Source: a bacterium 1XD42-76
GTDB lineage: Bacteria; Bacillota; Clostridia; Lachnospirales; Lachnospiraceae
Assembly: GCA_009917545.1 (NCBI GenBank)
Contig: QZDW01000012.1
Coordinates: forward strand, 62,001-126,000
DNA length: 64,000 nt
Direction of reading: 5' to 3'
Shown: positions 34,995-43,218 of the stretch, piece after piece
How the letters are laid out: every line of letters starts with the position of its first letter
Numbering within the stretch: position 1 is the stretch's first letter
Position numbers and translations under genes: made by a program
The notes under the pieces: generated by a model
What the model was told of the DNA's origin: nothing
The model's database searches: none
Seen by the model: the letters and a program-made list of their open reading frames with translations, nothing else

Positions 34995-36404
34995 ATGGGC
35001 GGTATTTTTGGCGTAGCATCAAAAACAAGCTGTACTCTCGATCTGTTCTTTGGCACAGACTACCACTCCCATCTGGGGACAAGGCGCGGAGGTATGGCTG
35101 TATATGGAAAGGATGGCTTCCAGCGCTCCATCCACAATATTGAAAACACTCCCTTCCGTACCAAATTCGACCGGGATCTGGACGAGCTGGAAGGAACTCT
35201 GGGAATCGGCTGCATTTCTGATCTAGATCCCCAGCCCCTTCTCATCCATTCTCATCTCGGCAGCTATGCCCTCACGACCGTAGGCCTGATACAAAACGAG
35301 CGGGAACTCATTGAGGACGCCTTTATCAACGGGCACATTCATTTCATGGCCATGAGCGGAGGCAGAATCAATGCCACAGAGCTCGTTGCCTCCCTGATTA
35401 ACCAGCAGGCCAGTCTCGTGGAGGGACTTCTCTACGCTCAGGAAAAGATTAAGGGATCCATGTCGATACTCCTTCTGACTCCGGAGGGGATCTATGCCTC
35501 CCGTGACCGCTATGGCCGTACTCCGGTCACTATCGGGAAAAAGGAAGGCGCTTACTGTGTCTCTTTTGAAAATTTTGCTTATTTAAATCTCGGCTACAGT
35601 CATGATATGGAACTCGGTCCCGGAGAGATCGTTCTCGTCACGCCCGAAAGCGTAGAAACACTCAGTCCCCCAAAAGAGGAGATGAAGATCTGTGCCTTCC
35701 TCTGGTCCTATTACGGTTATCCGAATTCCAGCTATGAAGGGGTCAATGTAGAGCAGATGCGCTATAATTGCGGCAAGCTGCTCGCCGGGCGCGACGACGG
35801 CGTGGAAGCGGACAGTGTGGCGGGCGTCCCTGATTCCGGTATCGCCTACGCGATCGGATATGCCAACGAATCCGGTATCCCGTTCTCCCGCCCCTTTATC
35901 AAATACACCCCCACCTGGCCGCGCTCCTTTATGCCTTCCAGCCAGAAGCAGCGAAATCTGATTGCCAAGATGAAGCTGATACCTGTAGACTGCCTGATAC
36001 GCGGCAAAAAACTGCTTTTGATTGATGACTCCATTGTCCGCGGGACACAGCTCGGCGAAACAACGGATTTCCTGTACCAGAGCGGCGCCAGAGAAGTCCA
36101 TGTGCGGCCTGCCTGCCCGCCTCTCGTCTTTGCCTGTCCGTATCTGAATTTTTCGCGTTCCTCATCAGAATACGATCTGATTACGCGCCGCATCATCCGT
36201 GAACGCGAAGGCGATAAGGTGTCTGACGAAACATTAGCCAGGTATTCTGATCCGGACAGCACAGACTATCTTGAGATGGTCGAAGAGATCCGCAAGCGCC
36301 TTCATTTTACGACACTGCGGTTTCACCGCCTTGACGATCTCGCCAAATCTGTTGGTTTAGAGCCCTGTAAGCTCTGCACCCACTGCTGGAACGGAAAGGG
36401 ATAA
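34995..36404 (+). CDS. PurF-like amidophosphoribosyltransferase paralogue without catalytic cysteine
   Basis: A 469-residue homologue of glutamine PRPP amidotransferase, the first enzyme of purine synthesis. The N-terminal Ntn-hydrolase domain starts MGGIFGVAS where active enzymes have MCGIFG, so the glutaminase nucleophile is Gly2. The oxyanion block normally HNGNL reads SGGRI near 121-125, a second loss. In contrast the phosphoribosyl half is intact: PDSGIAYAIGYA at 279 and the PRPP loop LLIDDSIVRGTQ at 341-352. Fe-S ligands C233, C381, C461 and C464 also appear kept. It could use free ammonia, or be regulatory. GAGGTG lies upstream of the ATG; no purine genes adjoin. Confidence 0.88.
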   Translation: MGGIFGVASKTSCTLDLFFGTDYHSHLGTRRGGMAVYGKDGFQRSIHNIENTPFRTKFDRDLDELEGTLGIGCISDLDPQPLLIHSHLGSYALTTVGLIQNERELIEDAFINGHIHFMAMSGGRINATELVASLINQQASLVEGLLYAQEKIKGSMSILLLTPEGIYASRDRYGRTPVTIGKKEGAYCVSFENFAYLNLGYSHDMELGPGEIVLVTPESVETLSPPKEEMKICAFLWSYYGYPNSSYEGVNVEQMRYNCGKLLAGRDDGVEADSVAGVPDSGIAYAIGYANESGIPFSRPFIKYTPTWPRSFMPSSQKQRNLIAKMKLIPVDCLIRGKKLLLIDDSIVRGTQLGETTDFLYQSGAREVHVRPACPPLVFACPYLNFSRSSSEYDLITRRIIREREGDKVSDETLARYSDPDSTDYLEMVEEIRKRLHFTTLRFHRLDDLAKSVGLEPCKLCTHCWNGKG

Positions 36405-36411
36405 AACGACA

Positions 36412-36456
36412 AAACTGCCGCGTAAGCAGGAAGCCTGCTTGGCGGCAGTTTATTTT
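36412..36456 (+). terminator. Terminator of the PurF-like gene
   Basis: AAACTGCCGC (36412-36421) pairs with GGCGGCAGTTT (36441-36451), inner AGCAGG/CCTGCT stem, then TATTTTG. Confidence 0.88.
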
Positions 36457-36561
36457 GTCTGACCGTTTATCTCATCTTTTATCCCTTGTCCGACGCCATC
36501 GTCCTCTCAATCGTCAATTTGGACAGAAACCGGGCTGGCAGGCATCCGGCCGGCAAGAAAA

Positions 36562-37050
36562 TCAGTGATTGACAATGTCAATCGTGATATCGGCGGATGC
36601 GCTCTCGATCTCATTGGCAATGATCTGAGCCTCCTGCTCTTCTTCCTTTGTCCCCTCCATCTGAGTGCGCATCTGCTCCTCCATGTCCATTTTGCTCTTA
36701 TCTATCTTGGCACCGCAGCGGCTGCAGTAGAGGGAGCTTTTCTCAATCCTGGCACCGCATTCCGGACAGTAGCGGCATCCGTCCAGGCTCGTCAGTTCCT
36801 CTTCGAGCTCCTTTTTCTTATCCATGCTTTTGCGGATGGAACCGAACTCTGTGAAAAACTTCTTCTCATCCTCCTCTTCTCCTGCCTCGAACACCTGCTT
36901 TCCGATGGAAGCATACAGACGTTCGATCGTCTCCTTCTCCGTCGCGATCTGTGATTTTAACTGAACGGTATCCGTAATTTCCTTTGTCTTTTTGGCTACC
37001 TGCTTGCCAGTATTCGCCAATCCCTGTCCTAAGTCCTTAAATAATGACAT
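36562..37050 (-). CDS. Zinc-ribbon coiled-coil protein
   Basis: A 162-residue soluble protein. Residues 1-90 are amphipathic and coiled-coil (LANTGKQVAKKTKEITDTV, MDKKKELEEELTSLDG); two zinc ribbon pairs follow, CPECG and CSRCG, near 95-118, and the tail is acidic. The zinc_ribbon_2 pattern is common in clostridial membrane-stress or assembly proteins, but no function is assigned. The gene is alone on its strand before the large permease gene. Confidence 0.75.
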   Translation of the reverse strand: MSLFKDLGQGLANTGKQVAKKTKEITDTVQLKSQIATEKETIERLYASIGKQVFEAGEEEDEKKFFTEFGSIRKSMDKKKELEEELTSLDGCRYCPECGARIEKSSLYCSRCGAKIDKSKMDMEEQMRTQMEGTKEEEQEAQIIANEIESASADITIDIVNH

Positions 37051-37124
37051 AATTTCTTTCCCCTTTCGTTAAGACTTGCCCCAAGGCTTATTCTTATCTT
37101 ACCGAATGCGGGGCATAAAGTCAA

Positions 37125-39494
37125 TTACTTTTGCATACTCAGGCCGTAACTGATTCGATTCGAGACAGAGGTACTGTCATAGCCCAGGATTTGCGCCGCA
37201 AAATCAGGGATCTCCACATCAGTAAACTGGTAAGTCACAGAGGAGCCCTCAGTCCAGACTGCTGCTTCTTCATCCTTAAAATATACTTCAATGCTAATCT
37301 GATGATTCAAAAGCTGCAGGCCGTTCATATTTGCCTCTGCATACGGTGCACTGGCTGCGATGATCTCCTCGATCTTTTTCCTGCTCTCTGCAGTGCCGTC
37401 ATTTTCAATCATCAGGGTGACTCCGTCTTTGTCCGTCTGTGTCGATGCATAGCTTGATTCTGCATAATCGTAGTGATTATCGTAGTCATAACTGTAGCCC
37501 TTTGACGGAACATCATGGTACAGCCGTATCCCTGCGATATCATCCACAGAAGCCCTGGCGCCCGCGTCGATCCCTGCGTCATTCAGGAGTGCAAGGGTCC
37601 TTGTAAAGGACGGATAGACCGGTACATAATTCACCTGATTCATATCATCCAGTTCAAAATCGCCATTGAAGCCGGACCGCCTGTTGTGGGAGATCCATCG
37701 CAGATATTCGTGCTCGGCAATCGTAAGAAACCGCAGAGACATCACAGGAGTCTCCACCGCACGCCCGGCAAGCGTCATTTCCGCAAGATCCTCCTGGTAC
37801 GCCGCAAGAAGCTTCGCCCGTTCCTCCTCGTTCAGCTCTATTTTCATGATTTCTGAATTCTTTACCGTATAGATCCCAGTCACATTATCCGCCGTGTAGG
37901 AAAGTATCGGGTAGACCCCTTTCTTGTATTCCTCACTGGCATACATTCTGTCCACAGCCTGCCGGAGTTCATTGACATCCACATAATAATTGCGGTACAC
38001 GGTCCTGCCGTTTTTTAACCGGTAACAGATGTCAATATGGCTGCTATATGTCCTCTCCTGTTCCGAAGGCTCAGAGTAGCCGTCTGCATAATAGGCATCG
38101 CCATCGTGGAGCCGTCTCGGCTTTTCCTCTTTGGCCCAGGCGATTCCCGCCTCTCCCAGCTCCTTTATAACGGAATAGTCTGTAAATATCATATTTTCTT
38201 CTACATAATCGTCGTTTGAGACATACAGCCATGACATCTTATCACCTGTTTTTACAGGCATCCCGTATTCCGTCCAGTCACGGAGCCCTGACATATTGAC
38301 AGCGGCTGACTGGAAACTCGATTCCCCGGGCAGATACTCGTCATAACCGAACATGTCATAACGGAAGATCCCGATCACTGCCAGAGCTGCCACTGCACAG
38401 ATCCCCATCTGGGGCAGGTTCGCAAACAGTTTTTTGAAATCAGGATAACAGATAATCTCAAACAGGCAGTGTGGAATCACGACTCCTAAAAGGAACCCGA
38501 ATGCAGCCCACGACATCCTGTAATAAGCAGCCCAGAATATAAGCCCCATCGCTATCGCTATCATGGAAACCACCAGAAGCTTAATCGGGAACTTCACAGC
38601 GCGGAACGCAATCGACTTGCCAGCCGCCTCGGACGGGCGCAATTTATAAAGCAGCAGGCAGATGCCAAAGAACACAAGCGCCGCCAATAATGCCATTCCC
38701 ACCCGCGGGAAAATCTGAGCACTGTGCTCCAGATCCCGGAGTTCCTGCATCAGATTCCCATAATAAAATCCGGGAGAGCCATGCGTCGCAATCGTCATCA
38801 TCTGCTGTGTTTGTTTATAACTCACTGTGACGAAGAAGAGCTCCATCATGGCGCGGCCCAAAAGGACGGCAAGCGGGATATAGAAAAACAACACCAGACC
38901 GCCCAGAATCGAGACAAAGAAATTACCAGTCAACAGGACTGCCACAGTCATCAACCCGTACATCAGCAAAAATCCTGCCATATGGGCAATCATTGTCGTA
39001 AATGCCGGACCAAAGGTATAATCAATCCCCACACCGTTCGCCGCAAAGACTGCTGCTGCCAACAACATATTAAGCAGATACATGCAAAACACGATCAGAA
39101 ACCCGTTTAAGTATTTCACGGAAAACAGGATCTCCCTGCGGACCGGCAGACTATTGTAGAAATCCACCTGCTTCTTAGAGTGAAGGAAATGGAAACCGGT
39201 GAGCCCCAGAACAATCGCTGACAGTCCCACGATAAACACGCTAAATAAATTCCCGCTCCCCAGAATACTGTCTGCCAGTTCAAACAGCGATGTCTGATAT
39301 CTCTCCCACAGTACCTGAGGCATATCTGTGCTGTTCCGGAGCCAGCGTTCATACGACTGCTTCAGCGAGCTGATACTCATTGCCGCTGCCACAGGCATGC
39401 CAAAGAAAAACATGAGGAATGCCAGACCGGCTGCCCACAGCCTGCGCTTGATATCCTCGCGCATGAGTTTAAAAAATAAGCTTTTTGATGTCAT
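37125..39494 (-). CDS. Large ABC-transporter permease-like membrane protein
   Basis: A 789-residue protein. The first 420 residues are strongly hydrophobic with about ten membrane segments, preceded by SKSLFFKLMREDIKRRLW and the HFLHSKKQVDFYNSLPVRRE motif that marks this group of Clostridia ABC-2-like permeases. From about 430 to the end it is one large extracytoplasmic domain with YAEANMNGLQ-type sequence and no clear motif. ATG at 39494 follows GGAGGTGGC and overlaps the ATPase gene by 26 bp. Encoded in a GntR-ATPase-permease operon similar in order to ytrABC, a wall-antibiotic-responsive system. Substrate unknown. Confidence 0.85.
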   Translation of the reverse strand: MTSKSLFFKLMREDIKRRLWAAGLAFLMFFFGMPVAAAMSISSLKQSYERWLRNSTDMPQVLWERYQTSLFELADSILGSGNLFSVFIVGLSAIVLGLTGFHFLHSKKQVDFYNSLPVRREILFSVKYLNGFLIVFCMYLLNMLLAAAVFAANGVGIDYTFGPAFTTMIAHMAGFLLMYGLMTVAVLLTGNFFVSILGGLVLFFYIPLAVLLGRAMMELFFVTVSYKQTQQMMTIATHGSPGFYYGNLMQELRDLEHSAQIFPRVGMALLAALVFFGICLLLYKLRPSEAAGKSIAFRAVKFPIKLLVVSMIAIAMGLIFWAAYYRMSWAAFGFLLGVVIPHCLFEIICYPDFKKLFANLPQMGICAVAALAVIGIFRYDMFGYDEYLPGESSFQSAAVNMSGLRDWTEYGMPVKTGDKMSWLYVSNDDYVEENMIFTDYSVIKELGEAGIAWAKEEKPRRLHDGDAYYADGYSEPSEQERTYSSHIDICYRLKNGRTVYRNYYVDVNELRQAVDRMYASEEYKKGVYPILSYTADNVTGIYTVKNSEIMKIELNEEERAKLLAAYQEDLAEMTLAGRAVETPVMSLRFLTIAEHEYLRWISHNRRSGFNGDFELDDMNQVNYVPVYPSFTRTLALLNDAGIDAGARASVDDIAGIRLYHDVPSKGYSYDYDNHYDYAESSYASTQTDKDGVTLMIENDGTAESRKKIEEIIAASAPYAEANMNGLQLLNHQISIEVYFKDEEAAVWTEGSSVTYQFTDVEIPDFAAQILGYDSTSVSNRISYGLSMQK

Positions 39495-40368
39495 AGCCTG
39501 CCACCTCCGTTTCACTGATAAAGATTTCTTCCAGAGACAGTGGAATCAGCTCGAAAAACAGCGGTTCGCAGGAGCGCATCGCTGCCTCGATCTCCTCTTT
39601 GCTGCCCCGGGCGGTAATCGTTGCCAGACTGCCCCGGTACTCGATCTTAAGCGTGCTCAGCCCTTTGATCTCCTCTGCTTTCATCTCCGGCTTCAAAACA
39701 CACTGAATCTTGTGAATGTTTAACTTCATATCATCCAGATCCTTTGACAAAAGGATCCCGCCCTTATGCAGCAACCCCACATGGTCGCAGATATCTTCCA
39801 GCTCCCGCAGGTTGTGGGACGCAATGATGGGGGTCAGATTGCGCTCGGACATGTCATTGGCAAACAGGCTCTTCACCGCCTGGCGCATCACCGGGTCAAG
39901 TCCGTCAAACGTCTCGTCACAGAAAATGTAATCCGTATTGGCGCACAGGCCCAGAATCACGGAAACCTGCTTTTTCATGCCCTTGGAAAAGGTCGACACC
40001 TTACGTCTCTTAGGCAGGCCGAATGTCTCTAACAGATGGTAAAACCGCGGCACATCGAAACCTGGATACACGGTCCTGTAAAAAACCATCAGCTCCTGCG
40101 GCGTCGCGTTACCAAAGAAATGCTGATCGTCCGAAATATAGAAAAATCTTGACTTGATCTTCGTGTTCTCGTAAACATCCTCCCCGTCAATCTGGATACT
40201 GCCCTCATCAGGCTTGAGTACGCCGCTTGCCATCCTTAAAAATGTGCTCTTCCCGGCTCCATTCGTACCAATGAGCCCAAAGACAAAGCCATCCTTAATC
40301 TTGGCGTTAATATGGTCAACCGCCATAATATCATCGAATTTCTTTGTCAGATTGATCGCTTCAATCAC
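39469..40368 (-). CDS. ABC transporter ATP-binding protein (YtrB-like)
   Basis: A 299-residue ATPase. Walker A LIGTNGAGKSTFLRM, signature-like STFSKGMKKQVSVILGL, Walker B YIFCDETFDGLDP and H-loop IIASHNLRELEDI are present. The signature reads FSKGM rather than LSGGQ, common in this export group. It overlaps the GntR gene by 8 bp and the permease gene by 26 bp, so the three are translationally coupled. Confidence 0.93.
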   Translation of the reverse strand: MIEAINLTKKFDDIMAVDHINAKIKDGFVFGLIGTNGAGKSTFLRMASGVLKPDEGSIQIDGEDVYENTKIKSRFFYISDDQHFFGNATPQELMVFYRTVYPGFDVPRFYHLLETFGLPKRRKVSTFSKGMKKQVSVILGLCANTDYIFCDETFDGLDPVMRQAVKSLFANDMSERNLTPIIASHNLRELEDICDHVGLLHKGGILLSKDLDDMKLNIHKIQCVLKPEMKAEEIKGLSTLKIEYRGSLATITARGSKEEIEAAMRSCEPLFFELIPLSLEEIFISETEVAGYDIKKLIF

Positions 40369-40756
40369 TGCCTTTCACCTCCTGCCTTCCCTTTGCTGCC
40401 TCGTACTGGATCTCCACCATTTTTTTGATCTCTTCATCGGGAATCCCGATCTGTATGGCCTCGTCAATCACTTCACTGACCTGAATCAAGATTTCTTTCC
40501 TTCTGTTCTCCTTCATCGCTGTATTCTCTGCCGCAAAGCTCCCCTTTCCTTTTACTGTATAGATATAGCCCTGGCGTTCCAGCTCTGCATAGGCCCTCTG
40601 TATCGTATTCGGGTTAATTGACAGATCCATTGCCAGGCTTCTCACAGACGGCATTGATTCATTCTCCGAAATGACGCCGCAAAGCATCAGCTCCTTAAAC
40701 TTCTCACTGACCTGCTCATAAATCGGCCGCCTGTCCTTGTAATCCAGGATGATCAT
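40361..40756 (-). CDS. GntR-family (YtrA subfamily) repressor
   Basis: A 131-residue regulator: winged helix with PIYEQVSEKFKELMLCGVI, MPSVRSLAMDLSINPNTIQR and YTVKGKGSFAAE, then a short helical tail, as in YtrA. Such proteins repress their own operon of ABC genes. GAGGAGG lies before the ATG, and a perfect inverted repeat sits just upstream. It leads the three-gene ABC operon. Confidence 0.93.
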   Translation of the reverse strand: MIILDYKDRRPIYEQVSEKFKELMLCGVISENESMPSVRSLAMDLSINPNTIQRAYAELERQGYIYTVKGKGSFAAENTAMKENRRKEILIQVSEVIDEAIQIGIPDEEIKKMVEIQYEAAKGRQEVKGSD

Positions 40757-40788
40757 CCCATACCTCCTCTCGCCGGTTAATCACATCT

Positions 40789-40807
40789 GTATTAACACTC
40801 TTAATAC
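40789..40807 (-). promoter_or_regulatory. Likely operator of the GntR-ABC operon
   Basis: Perfect inverted repeat GTATTAA-5-TTAATAC placed about 33 bp upstream of the GntR start, flanked by AT-rich promoter-like sequence (TTGTATACTATG). The site is a natural target for the YtrA-type repressor. Confidence 0.65.
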
Positions 40808-40905
40808 ACATAGTATACAAAAAAGACCTGGGGCCGTCAAGCCAATTTCCAGGTCTCTTTCTTACAAAATTATGAATGTATCTGACATTTCAAATGGCAT
40901 GGATA

Positions 40906-42828
40906 CTATTGCACAATCCTCACCTTCTCATCCAGCACCCGCAGATTATCCACAGGATTCCCCTCCAGAATCAGCGTAGTAAGCGACTGTGCACCAGTCA
41001 GGGGCTTGATATCCGTCACATAATTCTCACTGATATCCAGCGTTTTCAGATTCCCCAGCCCCGCCGCAAAATCAACGGCCGTCAGCTCATTATCCGCCAG
41101 GCCAAGACATTCCAGATTCGGATAATGTCCTATGAAATCCATATGTTCGTTAAAGACAACATTATCCCAATCCACATACACGATACCGCCCCCGCCGCTG
41201 ACCTTTACATTCTTATAAAGTTTAATCCCGTCCATCGAAAGCGTTTTCAAAGCAGGATTATCCTGCAGTTTATCAAAATTAATCTCGCACTCCACTCCGT
41301 CCATAAGAAGTATTTCCAGAGTCGGCATATTAAAAATCGCCGAAATATCAGAATATGTCGCCGCGCCGGTAAGGTCAAGCTTTTTTAACGCCGGAAGCCC
41401 GGCTATAAAATCAAGGTTATTCTTACTGGCTGAGAAGGAACCGCACTTTAATTCCTCCAGCTTCTGGAGCGCCCCGAATACACTCTTATCATCTACTGCA
41501 CTGCTGTTCAGTTTAAGCTTTTTGATCTCCGGCATGGAGTGCAGAAAGGAAACCGTGGAAAAGCCTGAGATTTCCAGTTCCTCCATTGCTGTCATCCCGG
41601 ACAGATCCGGCTCCTTGCAGTTATAAGGGAGCTCAATGCTCAGGGAAGTGAGTCCGGTCAGGGCAGATACCTCATTGCAGTCAGAAAGCTCGCCGCAGGA
41701 GTCAATCGTAAGCCCGGTGAGCGTATCCGCCCGGGTAGCCAGTCCGTTGAGGTTTAAAAGACCTCCCCGCTCAATCCCCAGGGTTTTTAACTGCGTCATA
41801 TTGGAGAGGAAGGTCAATGCCTTCAGATTTTCCGAGTCTATGTAGAGTCCCTCCAGCCATGTCATGACGGACAGCACGGAAAAGTCCTTCACATCATCTC
41901 CGTTTTCCAATGTCAGCTCCCGGACGGATTTCGCATTAGCAAGTTCCCGGATATCCGCCAGCCCATAACAGTCCAGATGCAGTTTCTCCAAAGATGGGAA
42001 AAGTCCCAGGCCCTCCAGGCTCTCAAGTCCGGCTGCAATCTCGAGCTCCTTTATGTTTTCTGTGCTCTCAAACACTGCCGCCAGCTCTTTCGGGTTTTTC
42101 GCATAGCAGGAAATACTTTCAAGCGGGATCCCTTTTAAGTTTTCTGCCGAAATATAGCTAAGTACGGAAAGCTTCACCAGACCCGTAAATCTCTGCAGTG
42201 CTTCAAACTTGAGTTTTGCGCCGCTCCTTTCAAAAAAGATCTCCTCCATTTCAGCTTCGGGATCCTCGAGCGGGTTTTTCATACTATAACCAATGACAAT
42301 ACTATCACCGCCGTCTGCATAACGCAGCGTAAGACATTTGACAGAGGCCAGCTCGCTATCCGTGATGTCCTCCGCCGGCTTCTCAAAAATCACTGCCGCC
42401 GCCTCGGCAAAGATCCCCTCAAAAGGAATCTTTTCCTTAATCGGTTCTATCCTGGCAGACGCCGTAGCCTCAGCTGAGGGCTCCACAGTCTTTCGTCCCT
42501 TATCTCCGCTGTCGCTGATCCTCAGAAACGTCGGAATTCCGATCATTACGATGAAGAGCAGCATTGCGGCCGCCATCGCCACCACATTGACCGTACCCTT
42601 CTTCGGGGGTGTCCCGGCCGGCTTCATCGGGGCTGGCTGGGCCGGCGGCACAGGGGGGCGTGCGGGAGCCTGTTTGGGCGCCGGCTGGCCGCCGATACGC
42701 GCATTCGCTCCCTCCCACTCTAACATGTACTTTGTCCCACAGTACTCGCAGACAGCTATGTTCTGATTATCCTGATCCACGGTCAGCGGCCCGTTACAGG
42801 CCGGGCACCGCAGTTCTGAGATTTTCAT
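40906..42828 (-). CDS. Zinc-ribbon membrane protein with leucine-rich repeats
   Basis: A 640-residue protein. An N-terminal zinc ribbon (Cys8, 11, 27, 30) precedes a Pro/Ala-rich linker (48-76), one membrane helix (about 80-102) and an external segment with about 15 irregular leucine-rich repeats, e.g. SLEKLHLDCYGLADIRELAN and LKTLDISENYVTDIKPL. The last repeats match the LRR_4 type. The ribbon is cytoplasmic and the repeats outside, suggesting an interaction receptor. It is monocistronic, 149 bp before the GntR operon in opposite reading order. No enzyme motif was seen. Confidence 0.82.
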   Translation of the reverse strand: MKISELRCPACNGPLTVDQDNQNIAVCEYCGTKYMLEWEGANARIGGQPAPKQAPARPPVPPAQPAPMKPAGTPPKKGTVNVVAMAAAMLLFIVMIGIPTFLRISDSGDKGRKTVEPSAEATASARIEPIKEKIPFEGIFAEAAAVIFEKPAEDITDSELASVKCLTLRYADGGDSIVIGYSMKNPLEDPEAEMEEIFFERSGAKLKFEALQRFTGLVKLSVLSYISAENLKGIPLESISCYAKNPKELAAVFESTENIKELEIAAGLESLEGLGLFPSLEKLHLDCYGLADIRELANAKSVRELTLENGDDVKDFSVLSVMTWLEGLYIDSENLKALTFLSNMTQLKTLGIERGGLLNLNGLATRADTLTGLTIDSCGELSDCNEVSALTGLTSLSIELPYNCKEPDLSGMTAMEELEISGFSTVSFLHSMPEIKKLKLNSSAVDDKSVFGALQKLEELKCGSFSASKNNLDFIAGLPALKKLDLTGAATYSDISAIFNMPTLEILLMDGVECEINFDKLQDNPALKTLSMDGIKLYKNVKVSGGGGIVYVDWDNVVFNEHMDFIGHYPNLECLGLADNELTAVDFAAGLGNLKTLDISENYVTDIKPLTGAQSLTTLILEGNPVDNLRVLDEKVRIVQ

Positions 42829-43158
42829 ACGGTTTCTCCCCTTTCTCTATCCTTACAATTGCTTCAGGCTGCAAGCTATTAAACCAGCTTTTATACCAGG
42901 AAACACTCATCCCTAACAGGAAACCTCCATGCGTCCGCAGGTGAATACACTGCCGTGAATGAATGTATTTCTGGCGCATTGGGTATTCCTGAACTTAGAT
43001 TGCCTGCGGCGATGAATGTTCAAAGAAAAGTATAAAATAATCGCATGGATTTTGCAACTGTATAATACATAAAACCTGCTTTACAGAAAACACAAATTCC
43101 TTTGCTGTTTTCTATAGATTACCATAAAGTGGTCCCTCCGTCAACGCGGGGATCCAAG
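42829..43158 (-). other. Intergenic stretch with no gene recognised
   Basis: About 330 bp between the LRR gene start and the nifJ terminator. A short GAATACA...TGTATTC inverted repeat near 42950 and AT-rich tracts are the only patterns seen. It should contain the LRR gene promoter but no convincing pair of hexamers was found. Confidence 0.4.
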
Positions 43159-43200
43159 CAAAAAGGCTGCCGCCAGTCCTATAAAAGGACGGCGGCAGCC
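43159..43200 (-). terminator. Terminator of nifJ
   Basis: On the minus strand GGCTGCCGCCGTCC pairs with AGGACTGGCGGCAGCC (43165-43200) around a TTTTAT loop, followed by TTTTTGC. Confidence 0.92.
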
Positions 43201-43218
43201 CATAAAGATCTATTGATT

